Positions 16,426 to 25,843 of a stretch of DNA of 64,000 bases are shown here, in pieces. The DNA lies in NCBI GenBank assembly GCA_963662575.1, contig OY759723.1, forward strand, positions 5,394,001 through 5,458,000, written 5' to 3'. Below the pieces are notes generated by a model, which did no database searches, was not told where the DNA came from, and was given only the letters and a program-made list of their open reading frames with translations. Origin of the DNA: Bin5 sp963662575. GTDB taxonomy: Bacteria > Chloroflexota > Anaerolineae > Caldilineales > Caldilineaceae. The translations under genes were made by a program, and so were the position numbers. Each line of letters opens with the position of its first letter. The stretch's first letter is position 1.

Positions 16426-17322
16426 CTATGTCAGGCCGGCGATAAGGTCTTTCAGACTGGCAAATGTTTGGCGCGTGTTGGCGGCCTTGTCCTGCCCGTT
16501 GGCCTGCCAGTGCGTTTCAACTGTATAGGTATCGACCGGCTCGTTTTGCAGCAGAGTGAGATGGGCATGCCAGTCGGTTCCGCCGGCGCCGATGCGCGCC
16601 CAAGCGGTCAGGCCAGTGCCCTCGTCGAGCACGACTGCATCCTTGCAGTGAATATCGACAATGTGGCCTTTCACCTGCTGATAGCCGACTGCCGGGTCCT
16701 CGCCGGCGACGAAGGCGTTGGCCGGATCCCAGATAATTTTGAGATTCGGCATCTGCACGGCGTCCAGCACAAGCCGCATGTTGCCACCGGTATTGGCGTA
16801 TAGAGAGCGGGCATTTTCCAAGGCCAACACCAGCCCCTCGTCCTGTAAACGCTGGCAGGCAATCCGGATGCCTTTGGCGATCTTAGCCAGCGTTTCCTCA
16901 TCGATACCGCCACCGTCCGGGGAGCGGGGCGAAGGGTTGTCGCCGCCTACATCCCGGGTAAAGCCGAACGTACGAATGTTGGGCGCCTTGAATTTATGGG
17001 CAATGGTGATGAAGCGCTCCAGCCGATCCATATGCTCTTGAAAGCGGGGATGGCTCTCCATCTCGTCCAGGGAGAGATCGGCCAGAGTGAATGGCCGGAA
17101 AAACATCCCACAGACCAGATGTGCGCGCAGGCCGTTCTCCTCGGTGAGCCGCAGTGCCCGATCCAGCTCTGTGTCGGTCAGTTCGTGGACCTGCTTACCC
17201 CAAAGGTTGTGCAACTCCACGTAGGACATACCTTCCTCGCGGGCGATCGAACAGGCACGCGCAAAGTCCTGATCGATCTCGTCGGTAACGACTCCGAATT
17301 CGTACTGTCTCATAGCGGACAT
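16426..17322 (-). CDS. Sugar phosphate isomerase/epimerase family protein (xylose isomerase-like TIM barrel)
   Basis: 298 residues. Metal-ligand pattern of AP endonuclease 2-type barrels: E169 (LALENARS), D199 (IWDPAN), H225 (DIHCKD), E269 (VETHW). Such enzymes isomerise or epimerise keto sugars, or dehydrate inosose-like cyclitols, using a divalent metal. Last gene of the six-gene leftward operon, 24 bases after the amidohydrolase stop. A GAGAGAG ribosome site lies before ATG 17322. Together with the tagatose-epimerase-type gene at 18422 it suggests a pathway that reshapes an imported unusual ketose or cyclitol; exact reaction unknown. Confidence 0.87.
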   Translation of the reverse strand: MSAMRQYEFGVVTDEIDQDFARACSIAREEGMSYVELHNLWGKQVHELTDTELDRALRLTEENGLRAHLVCGMFFRPFTLADLSLDEMESHPRFQEHMDRLERFITIAHKFKAPNIRTFGFTRDVGGDNPSPRSPDGGGIDEETLAKIAKGIRIACQRLQDEGLVLALENARSLYANTGGNMRLVLDAVQMPNLKIIWDPANAFVAGEDPAVGYQQVKGHIVDIHCKDAVVLDEGTGLTAWARIGAGGTDWHAHLTLLQNEPVDTYTVETHWQANGQDKAANTRQTFASLKDLIAGLT

Positions 17323-17346
17323 TTCACTCTCTCAGTCGGGGATCTT

Positions 17347-18354
17347 TTATAGATGATTCGTCAACCCAAAGAGCGTTGCCGCGGTCTTGCCGCAGATCTG
17401 CTCTTTCTCCTCATCTGACAGATGGGGATTGGCAAGCACCTCCGCCACAGGGCCGCCGATAGGCCCCATATCGAAGGGATAGTCGCTGCCGACCATCACA
17501 TGATCGGCGCCGACCATATCGACCAAATAGCGCAAGGCCAAAGGGTGAAAAGACATGCAGTCGAAGTAGACCTGTCTCAAATAGTGACTAGGTGGATGCG
17601 GAATGGCACCGGCACACTCTTGGGTGCGCACCTTGTAGCCGTGGTCCATACGCCCTACAACATATGGAAAGACGCCCCCAGCATGGGCAAAGATAATTTT
17701 GAGATTTGGCCATCGTTCCAGGACGCCGCCGTAAATTACCGATGCAATGGCCAGGCCGGTCTCGGCCACCATGCCCAGTAAATTGTGCAAGTAGTAGTCC
17801 TGCATTCGCTCCTCCCCCGCAGGGATATACGGGTGGACGAATACGGGCGCGTTAAGTTCGGCAAACGTCTCGAAAAGAGGGAGATAGTCAGGATGATTCA
17901 GATTCTTTCCACCTACATTGGAGCCGATCTGAAAGCCATGCAACCCGAGTTCATTGACAGCTCGTTTTGCTTCAGCAACGGACCCGGTAATGTCCTGCAG
18001 CGGAACCGTCGCCAGCCCCAGGAACCGCTCGGGATATTTGGCCGCCCGTTCAGCGATGCTTTCATTCAAGCGCGATGCCAGTTCCCTGGCCGCGTCGGCC
18101 TCTGCCCAGTAAGAAAGCGTGGGGGGCGCGGAGGAGATGGCCGCCATTGAGATCTGCGCGCTGTCCATATCAGCCAACATCTGCTCGGCCGCGTAGAAAT
18201 CCGGGGTCAGCGGGTGATCGAAGTTGCCCGGGCAAACCAGATGCTCCTGGCCATCAGCTCGCTGTTCAATTTTGGATTGGAGCGTGTTCGGACCACGGGC
18301 CGCGTCTAAAAAGGCTTTGGGAAAGAAGTGGCAATGGACATCGAGGGAGAACAT
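17347..18354 (-). CDS. Metal-dependent amidohydrolase family protein (ACMSD-like)
   Basis: 335 residues from ATG 18354 (an upstream TTG at 18372 is possible). Amidohydrolase_2 signatures: H7-C-H9 (DVHCHFFP), H174 (FVHPY), H224 (FAHAGGVFP) and D291 (GSDYPFD), the zinc and catalytic residues of the alpha-amino-carboxymuconate-semialdehyde decarboxylase group. Members decarboxylate aromatic-like acids or hydrolyse lactones. In a sugar-uptake operon, hydrolysis of a sugar lactone is the likeliest analogy, but this is inference. It lies between two TIM-barrel isomerase genes. Confidence 0.86.
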   Translation of the reverse strand: MFSLDVHCHFFPKAFLDAARGPNTLQSKIEQRADGQEHLVCPGNFDHPLTPDFYAAEQMLADMDSAQISMAAISSAPPTLSYWAEADAARELASRLNESIAERAAKYPERFLGLATVPLQDITGSVAEAKRAVNELGLHGFQIGSNVGGKNLNHPDYLPLFETFAELNAPVFVHPYIPAGEERMQDYYLHNLLGMVAETGLAIASVIYGGVLERWPNLKIIFAHAGGVFPYVVGRMDHGYKVRTQECAGAIPHPPSHYLRQVYFDCMSFHPLALRYLVDMVGADHVMVGSDYPFDMGPIGGPVAEVLANPHLSDEEKEQICGKTAATLFGLTNHL

Positions 18355-18421
18355 TCTATCAGATCTCGGCAATGAAACTGTTGACCGTGAAACGTGAGAT
18401 GCGCTTGTTGCACATTACGCT

Positions 18422-19267
18422 TCAGGCATTATTTCTGTTGTTGAGGAAAGACAGGCTATCTTTCGCCAGCGCGTAAGGGCTTTCGGCCAAGGGACGCCAA
18501 ATACAGGTCGCGCCCGCCAGTTCCGGAATGACCGCGTTGAAGGATTCCACCACCAGCCAACCACTGTATTGGACATCTGCCAACGCCTGAAATGTCCCGG
18601 TCCAGTCTACCTGTCCGCTTCCGACAGCACCGCGATCGTTTTCGCTGCAATGGAAATGTTTAATATGCATAGCGGCCCGGCGGATGGCGTCCGGCGTAGA
18701 TTTTTCCTCAATGTGCATGTGAAAGGTATCCAGCAGTAAGCCCACGGAGGGCTGATCCACCGCATTCATCAGGCGGACGCCATCCTGAACTGTATTGAGC
18801 ATGAACGTCTCGAAGCGGTTTAGCGGCTCCAGCGCAAGAGTCACGCCCTCAGCAGAGGCAACAGCGCCGACCTCCTGTAGAGATCGGACACAGGTGTCAA
18901 ATTCCTGATCGGTAAAACCCCGTCCCCGCAATTCCCCGACAGGCACGGCCATCGGTCCGCACAGGAGATCGGAGCCCAGGGCTGAAGCGGCCCGCACAAC
19001 GTTCTGCAAAAAAGCCACCCCTTGTGCCCGGCGCTCGTCATCGATAAGACTGAGTCCAGGGGCCATCGCTGTGGACGCGGTGCAGGCCAAACCACTGTTC
19101 TCGCAAGCCTGGCGGACAGCGGTCGTGTCAAAGGCTGCTGGATCGAAGATGGGAACTTCAACGCCGTTGTAGCCCATTTCGCTGATGAGCGGGAAAAGGG
19201 CCATCTCCTCCGCGCTGATCTTTCCACTCCACACCATCAGATGAACACCGAGCTGGTGGCTGTTCAC
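18422..19267 (-). CDS. D-tagatose/D-psicose 3-epimerase-type sugar isomerase
   Basis: 281 residues. The Mn-binding quartet is complete and spaced as in D-tagatose 3-epimerase: E147 (ALEPLNRFE), D180 (LLLDTFHMHI), H206 (HFHCSEN) and E241 (VVESF); each lies five residues before the known positions 152, 185, 211 and 246 of the Pseudomonas cichorii enzyme. It should interconvert ketoses at C3. Starts 9 bases after the permease stop, so it is translationally linked to the ABC system and probably acts on the imported sugar. L-ribulose 3-epimerase or hydroxypyruvate isomerase are less likely alternatives. Confidence 0.88.
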   Translation of the reverse strand: MNSHQLGVHLMVWSGKISAEEMALFPLISEMGYNGVEVPIFDPAAFDTTAVRQACENSGLACTASTAMAPGLSLIDDERRAQGVAFLQNVVRAASALGSDLLCGPMAVPVGELRGRGFTDQEFDTCVRSLQEVGAVASAEGVTLALEPLNRFETFMLNTVQDGVRLMNAVDQPSVGLLLDTFHMHIEEKSTPDAIRRAAMHIKHFHCSENDRGAVGSGQVDWTGTFQALADVQYSGWLVVESFNAVIPELAGATCIWRPLAESPYALAKDSLSFLNNRNNA

Positions 19268-19276
19268 AGATCGTCC

Positions 19277-20122
19277 TTATCCTTTCAGGCCGGTAAGGAC
19301 GATCCCTTCGACGAAGGCCCGTTGCGCAAGAAAATAGAGAATAACGACGGGCAGCACCATCAGAGTGGCCAGCGCCATCACGTAGTGGGTCCAATCGAGG
19401 CCGCCCTCGAAGTATTGGAGTGCGTTTAGTCCTAAGGCCAGTGTAAACAAATCTCGTTTATGCAGATAAATGAGCGGCGTCAGAAAGTCGTTCCAATTGT
19501 GGAGCAGGGACAACACGAGAACGACCGTCAGCGCAGACCGGGACAAAGGAAGAATGATCTGGGCAAAAATACGAGGACGACTGGCGCCGTCAATGCGGGC
19601 CGCGTCTTCCAACTCCAGGGGAATTGTGCGGAAGAACTGGCGTAACAGAAAGATCGTAATCGGCCCCCCAAACCAGTCCGGCACAATCAGGGGTAGAAAA
19701 GTCCCGATCCAGCCCAGGCGTGAGAACAGAATGTAGACGGGAATCATTGTCACGACGTACGGCAGCATCACGGTCGAGAGGATCAAGCCAAACATTATAT
19801 CTCGGCCTTTGAAACGCAGCCGAGCAAAACTATAGGCAGCCATAGAGGAGCTGAGTATAACGCCCAATGTAGAAAAGAACGTGATAGTCATTGTGTTGGC
19901 TGCATAGCGCATGACCGACACGACCTCGAACACTTCCAGATAGTTAGACCAGCGGATCGGATCGGGTATCCACTTAGGCGGAAAGATAAAAATCTCATGG
20001 GGCGCTTTCAATGAAGAAGAAAGTAGCCAAAAGAACGGAACCAGCATCAATGCGCCACCACCGGCCAGCGTCAGATGAATCAGAAAACGACTGGCATTGT
20101 GCCTGATACGGAAAGCGGTCAC
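19277..20122 (-). CDS. Carbohydrate ABC transporter permease (MalG type)
   Basis: 281 residues from the GTG at 20122, which overlaps the stop of the preceding permease gene (GTGA). Six hydrophobic segments, and the EAA loop reads ELEDAARIDGASRPRIFAQI (about 176-195), ending PLSRSAL. N-terminal PFFWLLSSSLKAPHEIFIFPPKW is typical of MalG. It builds the inner-membrane channel with the MalF-type partner at 20119-21093. No ATPase gene is in the operon, as is common where a shared MsmX/UgpC-like ATPase is used. Confidence 0.92.
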   Translation of the reverse strand: MTAFRIRHNASRFLIHLTLAGGGALMLVPFFWLLSSSLKAPHEIFIFPPKWIPDPIRWSNYLEVFEVVSVMRYAANTMTITFFSTLGVILSSSMAAYSFARLRFKGRDIMFGLILSTVMLPYVVTMIPVYILFSRLGWIGTFLPLIVPDWFGGPITIFLLRQFFRTIPLELEDAARIDGASRPRIFAQIILPLSRSALTVVLVLSLLHNWNDFLTPLIYLHKRDLFTLALGLNALQYFEGGLDWTHYVMALATLMVLPVVILYFLAQRAFVEGIVLTGLKG

Positions 20123-21093
20123 GAGCCGCCCCCTTCTGTTTCGTAATAGACCCAACGCCGCTGACTGTAGAAAAGGATAATCGTCAGCAGCATTATCACG
20201 AGGAAGAGAATCCAGGCCATTGCTGATGCGTAGCCGTTGCGAAAGTATCCGAAGGCGTTGCGAAACATGTACAGCACATAAAAGAGCGCGGCGTTGTTCG
20301 GTCCGGCCGAGGAGGCAGACGGATTCGATACAAACAGGATATAGGCCACACCGAAGACCTGAAAGCTATTGATGACCGTCACAATCAACTGGTAGAAGAT
20401 AATCGAAGAGGTGAGGGGCAAGGTCACATGGCGGAACCTGGCCCAGCTGTTGGCCCCATCCACTTCGGCGGCTTCGTAGAACGTGCGGGGCACACTGATA
20501 AGCGAAGCCAGAAAAATGAGCACAGAGTTGCCCAGCCCCCACAGACCGATAAAGACAATGGATGGCACGATCCAATCCGGATCGGTCAGCCAACGGGGCG
20601 CGGGCAGGCCCAGCACTTTGAGTGGATAGTTGATCGGCCCAAACTCCGGATTAAGGCCCCAACGCCAGATGGTCGCGCTGGCGACCACCGGCACGACTGA
20701 TGGCAGATACCAGAGAGTGCGATAGGTTGTGATCCCCCGCACATTGCGGCTCATCAGCAGAGCAACGGCGTAGGCAAATGTGAGGGACAGAGGCACAAAA
20801 AGAGTCACATACCACAAGGTCACCTCAATGGATCGCAGCCATAGGGCATCCTTGACCAGTTTGGTGTAGTTGGCGAATCCGATCCACTGGGGCGCGGTGA
20901 TGATTTCGTATTTCGTGAAGCTCAGATAGAAGCTGGCGAACACCGGGCCGAGGCGGAAAAACAGCAGCCCCAACACAGCTGGAATGATAAACATCCAGCC
21001 AAAAAGTGTCTCTTCGAAGCTGAGACGTTGGAAAAAGCGCAGACCTCGTTCGGTCTGCGCTTCGGGTGCAGATTGGGCGGGTGAAGATTGCAT
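20119..21093 (-). CDS. Carbohydrate ABC transporter permease (MalF/UgpA type)
   Basis: 324 residues. Six predicted membrane segments starting with TLFGWMFIIPAVLGLLFF, and the EAA loop TFYEAAEVDGANSWARFRHV followed by TLPLTSSIIF. The ATG directly abuts the TAA of the binding-protein gene, and its own stop overlaps the MalG-type start, so the three transporter genes are tightly coupled. Contains the YRTLWYLPSVVPVVASATIWRW segment usual for sugar permeases. Substrate follows from the binding protein and is unknown. Confidence 0.92.
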   Translation of the reverse strand: MQSSPAQSAPEAQTERGLRFFQRLSFEETLFGWMFIIPAVLGLLFFRLGPVFASFYLSFTKYEIITAPQWIGFANYTKLVKDALWLRSIEVTLWYVTLFVPLSLTFAYAVALLMSRNVRGITTYRTLWYLPSVVPVVASATIWRWGLNPEFGPINYPLKVLGLPAPRWLTDPDWIVPSIVFIGLWGLGNSVLIFLASLISVPRTFYEAAEVDGANSWARFRHVTLPLTSSIIFYQLIVTVINSFQVFGVAYILFVSNPSASSAGPNNAALFYVLYMFRNAFGYFRNGYASAMAWILFLVIMLLTIILFYSQRRWVYYETEGGGS

Positions 21094-22464
21094 TTAGGAA
21101 ATTTCACCAGTTTGCAGGATCTGTTCAGAGCCTAGGCGCACCTCTGTGGCGACGTCTTCCCAGCGTACATCACCGATCCAATGTTGGTCCAAGTACGGGC
21201 CCCAGAAATCCAGCATCGTCTGATACCAGCCACCGTAGTAAGAGCCGATCGTGTCCCCGGGCCAGCGGAACGTAGCCTGATCCTCGAACGCGTCGTAGAA
21301 TGCCTGGCGGTACTCCGGCGCCGGCGGTTCCGAATTGTTCAGGAACTGTTCCCGCAAATCTTTACGGGTCGGCTGCTGCATACCCAAATCGACAAGAATC
21401 TGCTGCCCAGCATTGCTGAGGCAGGCCCAGGAGATGAAATCGTAGGACTCCTGGGGATAATCTGTCTGGGAGAAAACGCATAAGGGCGAGTAGTGGCCGT
21501 AGGATGTCTTCGTCTTATTATACGGTACCGGGAATGTGCCCCAGTTGGTACCAGCCTGGTTGATACGGCCCAATGACCAGACGCCGATGTGCTGCATGGC
21601 AACGGTGCCGGCTTGAATGCTGATCTCGCCAGCGGCTTCGTATGCCGGCGATGGACTCACAAAGTGTTTCAAACCCAAATCCGCCAACCAGTTCATCGCC
21701 TCAATGAATTCATCCGAATCCATAGGCATCGTGCCGTCGTCAGCGATAACCTCCGCGTCGTTGGCCCAAATATAGGTCGGCCGACCGTGACCCTTGCCAG
21801 CAATAAGTCCGTACTGACGCACCCGGGCCGGATTGAAATCAGAATCGTTGACTGAATTGTCGTCCAAGTCGAAGGTGAGAACCTTGGCGAGTTCGACAAT
21901 TTCGTCCCATGTCATCCACTCACTCGGCTCTGGATACGGAACGCCAACCTCATCGAACAAGTCGATATTGAACGCCATGAGCATCGCGCCACTGTCCCAG
22001 GGGATGCCCCAGCGAGCGCCGTCGTAGGTTTGGGCGATCCAGACGTTTTCGACATAGTCGTCTTCATTGAAATCAGGATCCGCCTCAAAGTACGGCTCAA
22101 GATTGGTCGTCACACCTTTACGTGTGAGAGGGCCGGTGGTGCGGTTGGCGTCAAACCACATGTCCGGTCCAGTGCCGGCGGAAATCATGATCAGCAGGGC
22201 TTCCTGATGGGAGGCGCCGGCCACCGCGTTAATCTCGAACTCGACATCGGGGTTGGCTTCCCTGTATAGAGACATCTGCTGGTCCATAACGTTCTCAATG
22301 AACTGACCGCCTCGGTTAAAGAAGTTTAGGGTAATTGGCTCGGCAGATGCGCCTGAACCGTCGCTGACCGCCACCGGCGGCGCGCACGCGGCTAACGCTG
22401 CGACTGCCGAGCTGCCCGCGGCCAACTGTAAGAAGCTTCTTCGACTCATTGCTGTTCGCTGCAC
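21094..22464 (-). CDS. Carbohydrate ABC transporter solute-binding lipoprotein, family 1
   Basis: 456 residues. GTG start at 22464 preceded by AGGAGG with six bases spacing. Leader MSRRSFLQLAAG (residues 6-17) resembles a twin-arginine signal and ends in lipobox AALAAC with C27 as the lipidated cysteine. The mature part has EP-ITLNFFNRGGQ, GTGPDMWFDANR and a WGIPWDSGAMLMAFN segment typical of SBP family 1 (MalE-like), captures the sugar outside and delivers it to the two permeases. First gene of the operon running to 16426. An inverted repeat about 50 bases upstream is a candidate operator. Confidence 0.92.
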   Translation of the reverse strand: MQRTAMSRRSFLQLAAGSSAVAALAACAPPVAVSDGSGASAEPITLNFFNRGGQFIENVMDQQMSLYREANPDVEFEINAVAGASHQEALLIMISAGTGPDMWFDANRTTGPLTRKGVTTNLEPYFEADPDFNEDDYVENVWIAQTYDGARWGIPWDSGAMLMAFNIDLFDEVGVPYPEPSEWMTWDEIVELAKVLTFDLDDNSVNDSDFNPARVRQYGLIAGKGHGRPTYIWANDAEVIADDGTMPMDSDEFIEAMNWLADLGLKHFVSPSPAYEAAGEISIQAGTVAMQHIGVWSLGRINQAGTNWGTFPVPYNKTKTSYGHYSPLCVFSQTDYPQESYDFISWACLSNAGQQILVDLGMQQPTRKDLREQFLNNSEPPAPEYRQAFYDAFEDQATFRWPGDTIGSYYGGWYQTMLDFWGPYLDQHWIGDVRWEDVATEVRLGSEQILQTGEIS

Positions 22465-23219
22465 TGTATTCCTCCTGGGAATGTGATGGATTGAACATAT
22501 AGGGATGAAACGCGTTCACTTCGTTAGAAAAATGAACACGAAAGGGTTGTCTTGGGAAATATTGCTGCCATGATATGCTGAACGGCAGGGATAAGCGGCG
22601 AATCAATAACTCATGTTACGCAGATGCGGCGTCAATACGCACGGGGTACAACTGAAACAAGGCAACGACTGTGTAACATCAGTTGATTAATGGAATTATT
22701 GGCAGAACGAAACAGGGGTATGGACCAGATTGCTGGCAACGTTTTCTTGACAGAATCGGATTATAACAGACCGACCGATCCATACCAAAATTAGTTGCTC
22801 TGTAAGTGTGCATTCCGCGCAGGTTGTTTGGAAAAATTGGTTGACCAGAAGGGGCTTCCGTCTGGCCGATCAACTGGCCCCACTTGACGGACAACAAATT
22901 GGGATGCCCCTGAACCTTGGGCGCGTGTTGTCTGAACAGTAGTTCATGTGAAGAGGGGATGGACTATGGTTCGGGCACAGGCGCGATGGCTGGCATGTTT
23001 GAATGCACACTGGCGCACAGCAATTTAGGATATACCAATTTGGGCTACGTCCGCCGCTACAGGATGCGCCCGTTGAGATAGGAGGCCAAGGGGAGCCGCT
23101 TTCTCGAATCAGATGTATAATGCTCAGGTGAGGTGAGCGCGCAAAGGCGCCAAGACCCTCTGCGCGCCTTGTAATCTTCGCGCGTTTTCATTAACATATA
23201 CGTGATTAGAGGGTGAAAC
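22465..23219. other. 755-base intergenic region between the ABC operon and moaB
   Basis: No convincing gene: reading frames are short and lack ribosome sites. It should contain the leftward promoter of the sugar operon and the rightward promoter of moaB. The only clear structure is the inverted repeat at 22514-22537, listed separately. The stretch 22600-23050 is noticeably richer in A and T than nearby genes and shows no RNA gene I can recognise. Confidence 0.5.
22514..22537. promoter_or_regulatory. Candidate operator upstream of the sugar ABC operon
   Basis: GTTCACTT (22514-22521) and AAATGAAC (22530-22537) form an inverted repeat matching at seven of eight positions around an 8-base centre, about 50 bases before the GTG start of the binding-protein gene. 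Size and position suit a dimeric repressor of the sugar operon. No regulator gene lies in the neighbourhood. Confidence 0.35.
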
Positions 23220-23741
23220 ATGAAGAATGGAAAAAGCTCCGAAGAGCATCGGCGGCAGGCGGAAGAAGAAAAGGGCAGCATCGCCTTTGCAATCGTGACC
23301 GTCTCCGATACACGCACGCCGGAAACGGACCGCAGCGGCCAGGCTATTCGCCAGATGGCTGAGGCTGCGGGTCACCAAGTGATCGCTTCCAGGATTGTGC
23401 CGGATGAACCGCAAGATGTTGCGTCGGCGCTGGACGATTTCAGTGGGAGCGGCGCGCAGGTGATCATATTCAACGGAGGCACAGGCGTCAGCAAGCGAGA
23501 TCGCACATACGACGTGCTTTCCGGGTCGCTAGAGAAGGAATTGCCAGGATTTGGCGAGATTTTCCGCATGCTCAGTTATGCAGAGGTGGGGGCAGCCGCG
23601 ATGCTTAGTCGCGCTACGGCGGGCACCTACCGAGGCTGCGCGATTATCAGTGTGCCGGGGTCGACAAATGCGGTCAAGTTGGCGATGGAAAAACTGATAT
23701 TGCCTGAGATCCAGCATTTGGCATGGGAGATAACGCGTTAA
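23220..23741 (+). CDS. moaB: Molybdenum cofactor biosynthesis protein MoaB/MogA family
   Basis: 173 residues. After a charged 18-residue tail, the MoCF-binding domain reads AFAIVTVSDTRTPETDRSG (22-40), FNGGTGVSKRDRTYDVL (84-100) with the GGTG 86-89 nucleotide/molybdopterin loop, and FRMLSYAEVGAAAMLSRATAG (about 115-135). MoaB-type proteins adenylylate molybdopterin before metal insertion. ATG 23220 follows AGAGGGTGAAAC. It stands alone with no other moa or moe gene in the window. Confidence 0.9.
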   Translation: MKNGKSSEEHRRQAEEEKGSIAFAIVTVSDTRTPETDRSGQAIRQMAEAAGHQVIASRIVPDEPQDVASALDDFSGSGAQVIIFNGGTGVSKRDRTYDVLSGSLEKELPGFGEIFRMLSYAEVGAAAMLSRATAGTYRGCAIISVPGSTNAVKLAMEKLILPEIQHLAWEITR

Positions 23742-24091
23742 GCAGATCAGACGGCACAGTTTGGCCCATCTGCCTCGACAGTTCTGTGTTGCGGGCCGAG
23801 GTTGATACGCATTGCAGTCGGGACACGCGACGGATTTCATAGTATCTCAATTGAGGCCAGAAGTTTTCCGATTATCTCAAGTTTCACTTACAATAGTACG
23901 GCTTCCCCTGGCATGTAGAGTTGTGAAAGCATCGGACCAACGCGTCCGGCGCTGTCAGATTTACCCTCTTGCGCTCCTTGAGGTGGACGGCTTCTTAAGC
24001 GGAGCTCCCCTTCTGCGGCAGGCCTAGATTGCTGCGCAATTGCGGTGGATATTGAATCGAATTCAGCCCCATCTCTTCTAAAGGCTTGACA
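23742..24091. other. Intergenic region between moaB and the glycosidase-like lipoprotein
   Basis: 350 bases with no gene that I can support on either strand. It presumably carries the end of the moaB transcript and the promoter of the following lipoprotein gene; TACAAT near 23889 could be a -10 element but no good -35 is spaced correctly. Confidence 0.4.
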
Positions 24092-25513
24092 ATGACCTTG
24101 CAACGCCGCTTGCTTATCGGAATCATCCTACTCACTTTGTTATCTTTGGCAGCCTGCAACAGGTCTGACGAAGGGCCTACAACCACGCCGACCAAGACGT
24201 CAACGCCGGAAGGTGAAACCAGCCAAGCGGCAACCGATACGCCGGTCCCACCCGCAGCGACCGCGACCAGCGAACCGGCGACGCCCACACCGGAGCCGCC
24301 GGAAACGGCTACACCGACAGCTGAAGAGGAGCAGCCAACCACGGCGCCTCCTACCCAGGAAACGGAACAGGCTGCTGAAAGCGGCTTTTTGCCAGCGACG
24401 ATGGAAAGCCCGGATTTCGGTACACAGGCGTTTCTGTGGTGGCGGCCAGAGGTGGCAGAACGGGACTTAGACCTGATCCGTGAGGGCGGCTTTCATTGGG
24501 TGAAGCAGATTTTCGCGTGGGAGAATATTGAGGGAGCAGGCAAAGGGCACCTCGACTGGTCATTTTCCGATAGGGTTGTACAGCAGGTGAACGCCAGTAA
24601 TCTGAAGCTTCTGGCACGGATATCGATTGATCCGCAGAAGAGAGATTTTTGGGCCGGCCTGCCGCCGGATAGCGCTGATCATTTCGCCGACTACGTCTTT
24701 GCTTTAGCCAGCCGCTATAGTTGTAAACCGGAGGCGGTTGGCTGTATTCAGGCTTATCAGATATGGAATGAGCCGAATTTGAGTCGCGAGTGGGGGCACA
24801 AGCGTCCGAACGCGGCCGAATATGTCTACTTTCTAGGCAGGGCATACGAGGCGATCAAACTGGCCAACCCGAACGCGCTCGTAATCAGCGCGGGCATGGC
24901 GCCGACCGGGGACAACAACGAATTGGCGATGCCGGACGACCTGTTTTACGAGCAGATGTACGAGGCGATGGGAGGCAACAGCGACGGTTACTTTGACGCG
25001 CTGGGCGTGCATGGCGTAGGGTTTGCAGCGCCCCCGGAACTGGAACCCAACACCGCGGCCGCGGAGTCCCGATACGGCGGGCATCGCTTCTTCAGTTTCC
25101 GTCATGTAGAGGACATCCGCGCGATTATGGAAAGGCATGGCGACGCCGACAAACAGATTGTGCTTCTGGAGTTCGGCTGGACATCCGATCCTGTGAATCC
25201 GGATTACCGCTGGCACGGCAGGGACGCCGGAATTGACATGGCGGTTCAGGCGGATTATCTGAAGCGGGCATACGAATTTGCGGAGGCTAACTGGCGTCCG
25301 TGGATAGGCTTGATGAGCCTGATAACGATGCCCAATCTGGAGTGGCTGAGTGACGGCAATCCTGAGGATGAAGAGCAGTTCTGGTGGGGGATTATGGAGC
25401 CAAGCCCTTGTTGCGGGCCGCCTACATTCCGGCCTGCCTACATTGAACTGTGCCGGTATTTGAATGCCCAGGACGAGCAAGTTTGCATCCATGCGCCGGA
25501 AGAGCAGGAATAG
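24092..25513 (+). CDS. Secreted glycoside-hydrolase-like lipoprotein (clan A TIM barrel, GH39/GH5-like)
   Basis: 473 residues from ATG 24092. Lipoprotein leader LLIGIILLTLLSLAAC with C22, a Thr/Pro/Glu-rich linker to about residue 98 rich in TPT and PEP repeats, then a TIM barrel: HWVKQIFAWENIEG, QAYQIWNEPNLSREW with acid-base candidate E227, VISAGMAP and IVLLEFGWTSDP with nucleophile candidate E360. NEP on strand 4 and EFGW on strand 7 fit clan GH-A retaining hydrolases. The protein would sit on the outer face of the membrane on a flexible stalk. Substrate is not apparent; similar proteins in Chloroflexota are annotated only as cellulase-family or hypothetical. Confidence 0.8.
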   Translation: MTLQRRLLIGIILLTLLSLAACNRSDEGPTTTPTKTSTPEGETSQAATDTPVPPAATATSEPATPTPEPPETATPTAEEEQPTTAPPTQETEQAAESGFLPATMESPDFGTQAFLWWRPEVAERDLDLIREGGFHWVKQIFAWENIEGAGKGHLDWSFSDRVVQQVNASNLKLLARISIDPQKRDFWAGLPPDSADHFADYVFALASRYSCKPEAVGCIQAYQIWNEPNLSREWGHKRPNAAEYVYFLGRAYEAIKLANPNALVISAGMAPTGDNNELAMPDDLFYEQMYEAMGGNSDGYFDALGVHGVGFAAPPELEPNTAAAESRYGGHRFFSFRHVEDIRAIMERHGDADKQIVLLEFGWTSDPVNPDYRWHGRDAGIDMAVQADYLKRAYEFAEANWRPWIGLMSLITMPNLEWLSDGNPEDEEQFWWGIMEPSPCCGPPTFRPAYIELCRYLNAQDEQVCIHAPEEQE

Positions 25514-25531
25514 GGCGTATGGGGGGGACGA

Positions 25532-25750
25532 CTAACCGGTGATTTCCTGAAAAATCTGGATGGCGTCCTCGATCAGACCGGCGACGATATCGATCCAGTC
25601 TGCGCTGGCGGCCAGCGAATCCAGATCGAGAGCGGATGGGTCCGGCTGCCAGTTGGCGGCGGCGTAAATCCAACCGAATAGTCCGGCGCCGATAACCAGT
25701 ACGAAGAAAGTGCGATTGAGGAGTCGGTTGCGGCGATGGAAACGGGGCAT
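25532..25750 (-). CDS. Small predicted single-pass membrane protein
   Basis: 72 residues, convergent with the lipoprotein gene. N-terminus MPRFHRRNRLLNR is strongly basic, followed by one membrane segment TFFVLVIGAGLFGWIYAAA (about 14-32) and an acidic tail DLDSLAASADWIDIVAGLIEDA. The positive-inside charge pattern supports a real protein with an outside tail. No recognised family, and no clear Shine-Dalgarno site. Confidence 0.45.
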   Translation of the reverse strand: MPRFHRRNRLLNRTFFVLVIGAGLFGWIYAAANWQPDPSALDLDSLAASADWIDIVAGLIEDAIQIFQEITG

Positions 25751-25843
25751 TAGCGTTTTGGGCCAGGATTGGATGGCGAGTCGTCAAGGACGCGACGGGC
25801 TTCATTGTAGTTCGTCACGTCATTTTGCTGTAAAGGCTTGAAT

